DNA from: Myxococcales bacterium
Lineage (GTDB): Bacteria; Myxococcota_A; Polyangia; Polyangiales; Polyangiaceae
Direction: 5' to 3'
Assembly (NCBI GenBank): GCA_016191785.1
Contig: JACPVJ010000170.1
Location: 1 to 32,802 of the forward strand
Length of the DNA stretch: 32,802 nt
A program made the translations under genes and the position numbers. Below, piece after piece: positions 15,539 through 22,430 of this stretch. How positions within the stretch are numbered: position 1 is the stretch's first letter; every line of letters begins with the position of its first letter. The notes below the pieces were generated by a model that was not told the origin of the DNA, did no database searches, and saw nothing but the letters and a program-made list of their open reading frames with translations.

Positions 15539-16717
15539 TCAGGCCGGCCCACCCTTGAACACGCGATACGGCGGCAGGGACGGCGGTGGCGGCGTGAGCG
15601 ACGGCTCGAACGACTCGGGCTGCTCGTCGCCGAAGCAAACCCCGAGCTGGCGCCCCGTGAGAAGCACGTCGGAGTCGAGCGGCACCGTGCGGATGCGGTC
15701 GGTGCCCTCGGACATGGGCACGAGCTGGATCGTGTTGCCACGGACCGCTACCAACCCGCTGGTGTTGGTGTCCGCGATGAAGCGGGTCGCGGCGCAGCCC
15801 AGGCGCAGGGAGAGCACGCGATCGGTCATCACGGGGCTGCCGCCGCGTTGGAGGTGGCCGAGCACGATGCTGCGGGTCTCTTTGCCGGTGCGGAGCTGGA
15901 TTTCGTGCGCGATGCGTTCGGCGATGCCGCCGAGCTGGCCGTGCTCCTTGAACTGGCCCGCGCCCTCCTTGAAGACCGCGGCGCCGCCCACTTGCGTGGC
16001 CCCCTCGGCGACGACCACGATGGCGAAGCGCCGGTTCATCGCCTCGCGCCAGCGGATCTTGTCGCACACTCGTTCGATGTCGAACGGAAGCTCGGGGATC
16101 AACACCACGTCGGCGCCACCAGCAATCCCCGAATAGAGCGCGATCCACCCGGCGTGACGCCCCATCACCTCGACCACCATCACGCGCTCGTGGGCCTGGG
16201 CGGTGGTGTGGAGCTTGTCGATGGCGTCGGTCGCCGTGGCCACCGCCGTGTCGAAGCCGAACGTCTGGTCGGTGCCCGAGAGATCGTTGTCGATCGTCTT
16301 GGGCACGGCGATCACGCGGCGCAGGCCCCGCTCGAGCAGCTTGGCCGATAGCTTGATCGAGCCGTCGCCACCGATGGCGACCAGGGCGTCGACGCCGAGC
16401 TCGTCCAGGCGGCGGATGACCTTGCTGGACACGTCGGTCGGCACCAGCTGGCCGTCCTTCATCACCGGGTAGCGAAAGGGGTCGCCACGGTTGGTGCTCC
16501 CGAGAATCGTGCCGCCCAGATGGTGGATGCCGCGCACGCTGTTCCGGTCGAGCGACACCACCCCGGCGGGGTCGTCCTCGATCAGGCCGCGGTACCCGTA
16601 GCGAATGCCGAGCACCTCCCACCCGCGGCTCATCCCGCTGATGGCCACCGCGCGAATCACCGCATTCAGACCCGGCGCGTCTCCCCCGCCGGTGTTGACC
16701 GCAATCCTTCGAATCAT
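15539..16717 (-). CDS. pfkA: 6-phosphofructokinase PfkA family
   Basis: Phosphorylates fructose 6-phosphate in glycolysis. The 392-residue product shows GGGDAPGLNAVIR (10-22), GGDGS (116-120), PKTIDND (139-145, catalytic Asp143), MGRHAGW (185-191) and HLQRGGSP (288-295). The two donor-specificity positions carry Gly119 (ATP-like) and Lys140 (often PPi-type), a mixed pair known in group III enzymes, many of which use ATP. It is longer than the 320-residue E. coli type, with a proline-rich C-terminal tail. The ATG at 16717 gives the exact family N-terminus; the much longer open frame upstream is a shadow. It is upstream of glnBA on the same strand, 237 bp away. Confidence 0.93.
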   Translation of the reverse strand: MIRRIAVNTGGGDAPGLNAVIRAVAISGMSRGWEVLGIRYGYRGLIEDDPAGVVSLDRNSVRGIHHLGGTILGSTNRGDPFRYPVMKDGQLVPTDVSSKVIRRLDELGVDALVAIGGDGSIKLSAKLLERGLRRVIAVPKTIDNDLSGTDQTFGFDTAVATATDAIDKLHTTAQAHERVMVVEVMGRHAGWIALYSGIAGGADVVLIPELPFDIERVCDKIRWREAMNRRFAIVVVAEGATQVGGAAVFKEGAGQFKEHGQLGGIAERIAHEIQLRTGKETRSIVLGHLQRGGSPVMTDRVLSLRLGCAATRFIADTNTSGLVAVRGNTIQLVPMSEGTDRIRTVPLDSDVLLTGRQLGVCFGDEQPESFEPSLTPPPPSLPPYRVFKGGPA

Positions 16718-16726
16718 CGCGGCCCC

Positions 16727-16755
16727 ACTGTAGACTCGCGCGCGGCGCGTGTCTC
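16727..16755 (-). promoter_or_regulatory. Candidate pfkA promoter
   Basis: On the minus strand GAGACA (16755-16750) and TACAGT (16732-16727) are 17 nt apart. The -10 ends 9 nt before the ATG, so the mRNA would be leaderless or nearly so. Confidence 0.4.
16731..16736 (+). promoter_or_regulatory. Candidate -10 element of the ACC-deaminase-like gene
   Basis: TAGACT on the plus strand overlaps the pfkA -10 by two bases and lies 44 nt before the ATG at 16781. The two divergent promoters could not be occupied at once. Confidence 0.25.
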
Positions 16756-16780
16756 GCCCGGCGCGCCGCGCACTTTTTAC

Positions 16781-17782
16781 ATGAAACAACCGCCTGCCCC
16801 GCTGCGGCTCGGCCGCTATCCGACGCCCGTGTTCCGCGCTGACGCGCTGAGTGGGGCGAGCGCCGAGCTGTGGGTGAAGAACGACGGAGTGTCCGCCGAG
16901 CCGTACGGCGGCAACAAGGTGCGCAAGCTCGAGCTGGTGCTCGCCGACGCGGCGCGACGCGGCGCTCGGCGCCTGGTCACCACCGGCGCCGGCGGCAGCC
17001 ACCACGTGCTGGCGACGGCGATCTACGCTCGCACCGTCGGCATCCCGGTCGTCGCCGTGCTCTGCCCGCAGCCCTGGACCGAGCATGCCGAAGCAACCCT
17101 GCGGGCGTCGCTCGCGGCCGGCGTCGAGCCACGGGTGGTGGGCTCGATGGCGGCGGTCCCGTGGGGCGTGGCCACGGTGCTGCGCCGGGGCGACTACTTC
17201 ATCCCCGCCGGCGGCTCGAGCGCGCTCGGGACCCTCGGCTACGCCCGCGCCGTCCGCGAGCTGGCCGATCAGATCCGCGACGGCGCGCTCCCGGAGCCCG
17301 ACGTCATCGTCGCCCCCCTCGGGTCCGGCGGCACGGTCGCGGGCATCCTCGCCGGCGTCGTGCGCGAGGGCCTGAGGTCCCGGGTGGTGGGCGTCTCGGT
17401 CGCGGTATCGGCCCGGCTGAGCCGAGCCGTGGCCCTGACCCTGGCCCGGAGCGCGACCCGCTTGGATCGGGGCGACGCCGGCCTGGTCCGGCTCGCGCGC
17501 GCCCTGGAGGTCGACGGGCGGCACCTCGGAGACGGCTACGGTCACGCCACGGCCGAGGGTGACGCGGCCACCCGAGCCGCCGAGGCGATCGGCCTCCGGC
17601 TCGATCCGACCTACACCGCCAAGACCTTCGCGCGGGCCCTGGAAGAGGTCCGGGCGCCGCAGAGCCAGCGCCATTCGGTCCTGTACTGGCACACCCTGTC
17701 CGCGGCGCCGCTGGGCCCGCTCTTGGAAAACGCCCGGGAAGCCGTCCCCGCCGAGCTCGAGTCCCTGCTGCCCCACCCCTAG
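16781..17782 (+). CDS. PLP-dependent enzyme of the ACC deaminase / D-cysteine desulfhydrase family
   Basis: A 333-residue fold-type II PLP enzyme. YGGNKVRKLE (42-51) holds the PLP-binding Lys46, GSGGTVAG is a glycine-rich loop, and GDGYGHATAEG and LDPTYTAKTFA match the family's C-terminal substrate-side signatures. Members deaminate 1-aminocyclopropane-1-carboxylate or desulfhydrate D-cysteine or related thiols; the residues here do not settle which. The cofactor loop reads GGSHHV where the family usually has QSNH, and the C-terminal HTG motif reads WHTLSA, so substrate preference may differ. The ATG fits the family N-terminus (RLGRYPTPV). It stands alone, divergent from pfkA and 105 bp before the kinase cassette. 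Confidence 0.85.
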   Translation: MKQPPAPLRLGRYPTPVFRADALSGASAELWVKNDGVSAEPYGGNKVRKLELVLADAARRGARRLVTTGAGGSHHVLATAIYARTVGIPVVAVLCPQPWTEHAEATLRASLAAGVEPRVVGSMAAVPWGVATVLRRGDYFIPAGGSSALGTLGYARAVRELADQIRDGALPEPDVIVAPLGSGGTVAGILAGVVREGLRSRVVGVSVAVSARLSRAVALTLARSATRLDRGDAGLVRLARALEVDGRHLGDGYGHATAEGDAATRAAEAIGLRLDPTYTAKTFARALEEVRAPQSQRHSVLYWHTLSAAPLGPLLENAREAVPAELESLLPHP

Positions 17783-17844
17783 AAATGTCGCGGTTTTTCG
17801 CGGGTCTTGGCCCGTGGTTTCTCGCGCTCTAGGGCCTCCCTTGC

Positions 17845-17850
17845 TAACGT
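17845..17850 (+). promoter_or_regulatory. Candidate -10 element of the kinase cassette
   Basis: TAACGT in the context TTGCTAACGT lies 37 nt before the ATG at 17888. A competing TTGGCC-N17-TAGGGC pair sits just upstream. Either could serve the four-gene operon. Confidence 0.28.
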
Positions 17851-17887
17851 GGCGGCGTCGAGCGCCCTCGATCGCCGGCTCCCCCGA

Positions 17888-20425
17888 ATGGCATCCCCCC
17901 CAAACAAGTCGCAGGTCCCGATCGGGACCGTTCTGGAGGGGAAGTTCCGGATCACCAAAGAGATCGGTCGGGGCGGCATGGCCACGGTGTACGAGGCAGA
18001 GAACATCACCCTCGGCAAGCGCGTGGCGGTGAAGATCTTGGCCGCCGAGCTCGTGACCTCGCGCATCGTGCGCGAGCGCTTCTTGCGCGAAGCCCGCGCC
18101 GCGGCCGCGATTCGCAGCCCCAACATCTGCGACGTCTACGACTCGGGGATGTACGACGGCCGGCCGTTCCTGGTGATGGAGCTGCTCGAGGGCGAGAGCC
18201 TGTACGACATGATGACTCGAGTCCGGCGCATCGACCCGGACACGACGCTCGCGGTCATCACCCAAGCGGCCCGCGGCCTGCAGAAGGCCCACGAGTCGAC
18301 GGTCATCCACCGCGACCTCAAGCCCGAGAACATCTTCATCACCAAGACGCCCGAGGGCGAGCTGGTGGTGAAGATCCTCGATTTCGGCCTCGCCAAGTTC
18401 TACGAGCAGACCGGTGATGCTGCGGCCTCGCCGCGCCTGACCCGCGAGGGTGCGCTGTTCGGCACGCCGGCGTACATGAGCCCCGAACAGGCCAAGGGCC
18501 AGGGTGAGACCGATCATCGGTCCGATCTGTGGGCGCTCGGGTGCATCGTCTACGAGTGCTTGACCGGCACCACGGTGTGGAACGTCGATCAGGGCGTGGC
18601 GATGATCCTGGCGCAAATCGCCGGTGCACCGGTCCCCAAGCCGTCCAAGCTGCGACCGGATCTGCCTCCCCAGTTCGACGCCTGGTTCGCCAAGGCGCTC
18701 GATCGCGACCCCCAGAAGCGATTCGGGACCGCGAAAGAGCTGGCCGAGACCCTGGCCGACGCCCTGACCCCGGCCACCAGCATGCCGCCGCCGTCGTGGC
18801 GGCAGAGCTCCGCGCCCAGCGACGAAGAGAGCGCCCTGGTCGACGAGCTGGTGGAGCAGACGCGGGGCGGTGCAGAACGCCGGGTCGCGTCGCCTGGGGC
18901 TGACCACGTGCTCAACGTGCCGGCTGCGCCCAAGCGGGGGGGCCTGGGAGCGGTGGGTGCACTCCTGGGCGTGGCGATCGTGGCGCTGGGCGGGTACGCG
19001 CTCTGGTTCTACGTGCTGCATCCCCCGATTCCCGCCGCCGTCCCGTCGGCCGGCGTGTCCGCGGCACCCAGCGCGAGCGCCGCGCCCGCGCCCAGCGCGT
19101 CGGCGCCGGTCTACGACCGCCCGCTCGAAACCGAGCCGTACGCGAAGAGCATCTCGGAAGCGCAAGCGCACATCGAGAGCGGAAAGGGTGAGGCGGCGCT
19201 CGCGGCGTTCAAGGAGGCATTCAACAACGGTGGTTCGGGCGTGTCGCGGGGGCTCCTCAGCAACGCCGTCATCGCGGTCCCGGGTGGCGACGGCAAGTGC
19301 AAGGTGACCGGCCTGGGCCGGCCTCGGCCGTTCGAGCGGGCGACCCCCAGCTCGCGCCCGGATCTGCTGGTCACCTCGGCCGGGCCCGTGGTGGTCTGGG
19401 TGGACAACCAGCAGGACACGGCGCGCCGGCAGGCCTTCACCGCCGTCCTGGACAGCGCGCTGCGCCGCGTGTCGCCGGCACGCCTGGTCACCCCCGAGAC
19501 CAGCTCTGCGCGTCACACCCAGTTGCTCGACGCCAACGGCAAGCTCGCGCTCCTGTTCTGGGAAGACGGCGGCAGCGAACCCGGAGTCTACGTGCGGACG
19601 CTCGAGCCCGACGGTCGGATCGCCGGACCATCGAAGCGCCTGAGCGCCGTCAAGCGGCACGAGTACTTCCCGACCATCGCCCGCGGCCACGACGGCGGGT
19701 ACTGGGCCGTCTGGGAAGAGACCTTCGAAGACGGCGCTGATCTGGCGGCGCGGCGCCTGTCGGCGGACCTCGATCCGGTGGGCGAGAGCATCCGCCTGAC
19801 GGCCTTCGGCTCGGGCCGCGACGGCCACGGCGCGCTCGCCAACCGCCCCAGCCTGGCAGTGGTCGAGGGCGCGCTGGTCGTCGCCTTCTCGCTCGAGCGA
19901 GACAAGAAGCGCCGCATCATGTTGCTCGAGGTTCCGGTGAACGACCCGGCGCTCTCCACCGGAGTGAAGGCCGAGGGCAAGAAGAAGCTCGAAGACCGCG
20001 TGATCGGCAAGCTCACGGCGGTCAGTCCCCTGGGCGGGCAACGCGGCGAGGCTCGGGTGGTCTGCGCCAAGGACGAGTGTTTCCTGGTCTGGGACGACGA
20101 CAAGGCGGGCGCCTTCGCGGCGGTGTTCGACCGCGTGAAGCAGCAGATCAACTGGCACCGCGAGTTTGCGCGGAGCGGCTCGGCTCCGGCCATCGCGCAG
20201 GGTCCCGGCGGGGCCATGGTGGCGTATTTCGAGGCCAACCGAGTCAAGCTGGCGAGCATGACCCGGGACGGCATCGAGCCGAGCGGCAGCGTGGCCAAGG
20301 TCGGCGGGATCCAGCCGTACCCCGCGGTGGCGCCGGGTAAAGAGCCCGGGCAGTGGTACGTTTCGTGGCGGGACTACGAGTCGGGACACCTCGAAGCGTA
20401 CGTCGTCAGGGCACAGTGCCGGTGA
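17888..20425 (+). CDS. Membrane Ser/Thr protein kinase with extracytoplasmic beta-propeller-like domain
   Basis: An 845-residue Hanks-type kinase. The kinase domain (18-290) has GRGGMATVY, Lys49 in VAVKI, HRDLKPEN (141-148, Asp143), DFG (165-167) and SPEQ, all intact. A juxtamembrane stretch precedes one transmembrane helix (about 352-377), then an Ala/Ser/Pro linker (381-408). A short TPR-like helical part (411-445) follows. Residues 490-845 contain seven spaced hydrophobic-Trp-acidic segments (WVD 504, FWED 557, VWEE 608, AFSLE 666, VWDDD 734, AYFE 779, SWRDY 826), suggesting seven blades. The outer part may sense a ligand or envelope component. The ATG at 17888 starts right before the kinase fold. 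The stop overlaps the next start (GTGA). Confidence 0.9.
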   Translation: MASPPNKSQVPIGTVLEGKFRITKEIGRGGMATVYEAENITLGKRVAVKILAAELVTSRIVRERFLREARAAAAIRSPNICDVYDSGMYDGRPFLVMELLEGESLYDMMTRVRRIDPDTTLAVITQAARGLQKAHESTVIHRDLKPENIFITKTPEGELVVKILDFGLAKFYEQTGDAAASPRLTREGALFGTPAYMSPEQAKGQGETDHRSDLWALGCIVYECLTGTTVWNVDQGVAMILAQIAGAPVPKPSKLRPDLPPQFDAWFAKALDRDPQKRFGTAKELAETLADALTPATSMPPPSWRQSSAPSDEESALVDELVEQTRGGAERRVASPGADHVLNVPAAPKRGGLGAVGALLGVAIVALGGYALWFYVLHPPIPAAVPSAGVSAAPSASAAPAPSASAPVYDRPLETEPYAKSISEAQAHIESGKGEAALAAFKEAFNNGGSGVSRGLLSNAVIAVPGGDGKCKVTGLGRPRPFERATPSSRPDLLVTSAGPVVVWVDNQQDTARRQAFTAVLDSALRRVSPARLVTPETSSARHTQLLDANGKLALLFWEDGGSEPGVYVRTLEPDGRIAGPSKRLSAVKRHEYFPTIARGHDGGYWAVWEETFEDGADLAARRLSADLDPVGESIRLTAFGSGRDGHGALANRPSLAVVEGALVVAFSLERDKKRRIMLLEVPVNDPALSTGVKAEGKKKLEDRVIGKLTAVSPLGGQRGEARVVCAKDECFLVWDDDKAGAFAAVFDRVKQQINWHREFARSGSAPAIAQGPGGAMVAYFEANRVKLASMTRDGIEPSGSVAKVGGIQPYPAVAPGKEPGQWYVSWRDYESGHLEAYVVRAQCR

Positions 20426-21051
20426 ACAGACACACCTCGTCTCCCCCCTCTGCTCGCGTGGTCGCCGCCGCGCACCAGATGCTCTCCATTCCGGCGCGGG
20501 CCGGCCTCAGGCGTTCGCCCATCGAGACACCACGCCTGCTGCTTGCTCCCATCGAGCAGGGGGACGGTCCCGAGATCTGGAGCGCGGTCGACGGCTCGCG
20601 CTGGCACCTGGAGCGCTGGCTGCCGTGGGTGCCGTTCAACAACACGCCGGACGCGAGTCAGCGCTACGCCGACGCCTGCGCGGCAGACTGGGATGCCGGT
20701 CGAGCCGTGCGCTTCTCGATCCGGGACCGGGCCAGCCGCGAGCTCTTGGGCGTGGCGGGCCTGGACTCGTGCGTGCACCTGCACCGTTCGTGCGAGCTCG
20801 GCTACTGGCTGCGGCGCGACGCGACCGGCCGCGGGCTGATGACCGAGGCCGCGCGGGCCGCGGTCGAGTTCGCCTTCGAGCGCATGGGGGCGCACCGCAT
20901 GCGCTGCGCCGCGGCCACCGACAACCATTCGAGCCTGCGTGTCATCGCCCGCTTGGGATTCCGTTTCGAGGGCATCGCGCGCCAAGCCGAGTTCGTCGGC
21001 TCGCGCTGGCTCGACCACGCCGTGTTCTCGCGGCTGGCGACGGACCCGTGA
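20422..21051 (+). CDS. GNAT-family N-acetyltransferase (RimJ/RimL type)
   Basis: About 209 residues. SPIETPRLLL is the usual start of the RimJ/RimL fold, and RRDATGRGL (131-139) is the acetyl-CoA pyrophosphate loop; ELGYWL before it and ATDNHSSLRVIARLGFRFEG after it are also typical. It transfers acetyl from acetyl-CoA, probably to a protein N-terminus or a small amine; the substrate is unknown. I chose GTG 20422 because it overlaps the kinase stop as GTGA, exactly as the next two genes do; ATG 20479 is an alternative. The coupling suggests it acts with the kinases, perhaps on one of them, but that is inference. Confidence 0.85.
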   Translation: MNRHTSSPPSARVVAAAHQMLSIPARAGLRRSPIETPRLLLAPIEQGDGPEIWSAVDGSRWHLERWLPWVPFNNTPDASQRYADACAADWDAGRAVRFSIRDRASRELLGVAGLDSCVHLHRSCELGYWLRRDATGRGLMTEAARAAVEFAFERMGAHRMRCAAATDNHSSLRVIARLGFRFEGIARQAEFVGSRWLDHAVFSRLATDP

Positions 21052-22430
21052 GTCGCTCGCCCGCCCTCGAGCGACGACGGCGGCTCAGCTTTCTCCCGCT
21101 CGTGCCGCTGGCCGTGGTGGTGCTGGGCATCGCGGCCGCGGTGGTGGTCACCTGGGTGGGGCTCGCCGAGCTCGAGCACCAGGGTGAAGTCGCCGCGCGC
21201 CGCTCGGCTCGGGTGCTCTGCACGACCCTGGCGGCGCGCCTGTCTCGGACCGAGCCGTCGGCCCGCGCGGCAGTGCTCGAGCGGGCCCAAGAGCGCTCGG
21301 GCTTCGACATCAGCTTGCTCGACGACGGAGGCTCGGTGGTCTGGCAACGCGGAGCCGCGCCACCCGCGACCGCTTCCCCGGACTGGGTCGCCGAAGCCAC
21401 GACCGGGGGCCGACTCACCGTCCATGCGCGCGTCGCCACGGCCCGCCCCGATCGGAACTCGCTCTTGGTCTCGGTCGCCGCGCTGACCTGGATCTTGATC
21501 GGCGCCGCGGCGCTGGTCGCGTACTCGATCGCGCGGGACGCACGTTCCGACGTCGCCTACGTGGACGATCGCATCACCGAGATGGCGAGCGAGGGGCGAG
21601 AGCCGGCCGGCAAGCTCATTCCGGTGCGCAACGTCGATCGGGTGGGGCTCCTGACGGTCGCCTTCAACGGCTTGGTCGAGCGCTTCGCCGCGGCCGAGCG
21701 CGCCTATCGCCAGGACCTGGCCGGTGCCCTGGCCTACGACCGCGACCGGAGCGCGTTTCTGGCGGCCCTCTCCCACGAGCTGCGCACACCCTTGAACGCC
21801 ATCCTGGGATTCACCGACGTGCTCTTGGCCGAGGTCGACGGGCCGCTCAGCGCCGACGCGCAAGAGAACCTCGAGGTCGTGCGCGCCAAGGGCGAGCACC
21901 TGCGCGAGCTGATCGACGACATTCTCGAGCTGTCGGCGCTCGAGAGTGGCGAGCTCGAGCTCTCGCGCGAGCTGTGTGACCTCCGGCCCATCGCCGAAGA
22001 CGCGGTCCGCGAGGCGCAGATCAACGCCCGGGACAAGCCGATCGTGGTCGAGCTCAGGGGCGAGGCGGTGACGGCCTGGGTCGACCCCCGCCGAGTGCGA
22101 CAGATCTTGGGCAACGTCGTCGGTAACGCGGTCAAGTTCACCGCCGAGGGCACGGTCGAGGTGGTGATCGAAGCCCAGTCCGAGCGCTGGGCGGTGATCC
22201 GCGTGAAGGACACCGGGCCGGGGATCGCGCCCGCCGACCAAGCCACGATCTTCGAAGAGTACCGGCAGGTCGGCGATCTTGCGGCGCGGCGCGCGGGCTC
22301 GGGTCTGGGGCTGGCGATCACGCGCCGGCTGGTGCAGATGCACGACGGCACCATCGACCTCGAGAGCGCGCTGGGGCAAGGCTCGGTCTTCCGGATCTTC
22401 TTGCCGCGCAGCGAGGAGATGATCCCGTGA
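21048..22430 (+). CDS. Sensor histidine kinase, catalytically complete
   Basis: A 460-residue inner-membrane kinase. Two transmembrane helices (about 15-37 and 138-160) flank a small periplasmic domain of about 100 residues. A HAMP-like linker (160-215) leads to the dimerisation domain with SHELRTPLNAILGF (His243) and a HATPase domain with GNVVGNAVKF (355-364), DTGPGI (388-393) and GSGLGLAI (417-424). All four catalytic boxes are present, so it should autophosphorylate. There is no receiver domain and no response regulator gene nearby. The GTG overlaps the previous stop (GTGA at 21048-21051), as does the next junction. The periplasmic domain is not recognised. Confidence 0.92.
   Translation: MSRSPALERRRRLSFLPLVPLAVVVLGIAAAVVVTWVGLAELEHQGEVAARRSARVLCTTLAARLSRTEPSARAAVLERAQERSGFDISLLDDGGSVVWQRGAAPPATASPDWVAEATTGGRLTVHARVATARPDRNSLLVSVAALTWILIGAAALVAYSIARDARSDVAYVDDRITEMASEGREPAGKLIPVRNVDRVGLLTVAFNGLVERFAAAERAYRQDLAGALAYDRDRSAFLAALSHELRTPLNAILGFTDVLLAEVDGPLSADAQENLEVVRAKGEHLRELIDDILELSALESGELELSRELCDLRPIAEDAVREAQINARDKPIVVELRGEAVTAWVDPRRVRQILGNVVGNAVKFTAEGTVEVVIEAQSERWAVIRVKDTGPGIAPADQATIFEEYRQVGDLAARRAGSGLGLAITRRLVQMHDGTIDLESALGQGSVFRIFLPRSEEMIP

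Noticed and set aside
16718..20389. A 1616-codon open frame on the minus strand ending with pfkA
   Set aside because: Only the last 392 codons are phosphofructokinase. The rest is antisense to the kinase and deaminase genes, which have clear motifs; high GC keeps the opposite frame open.
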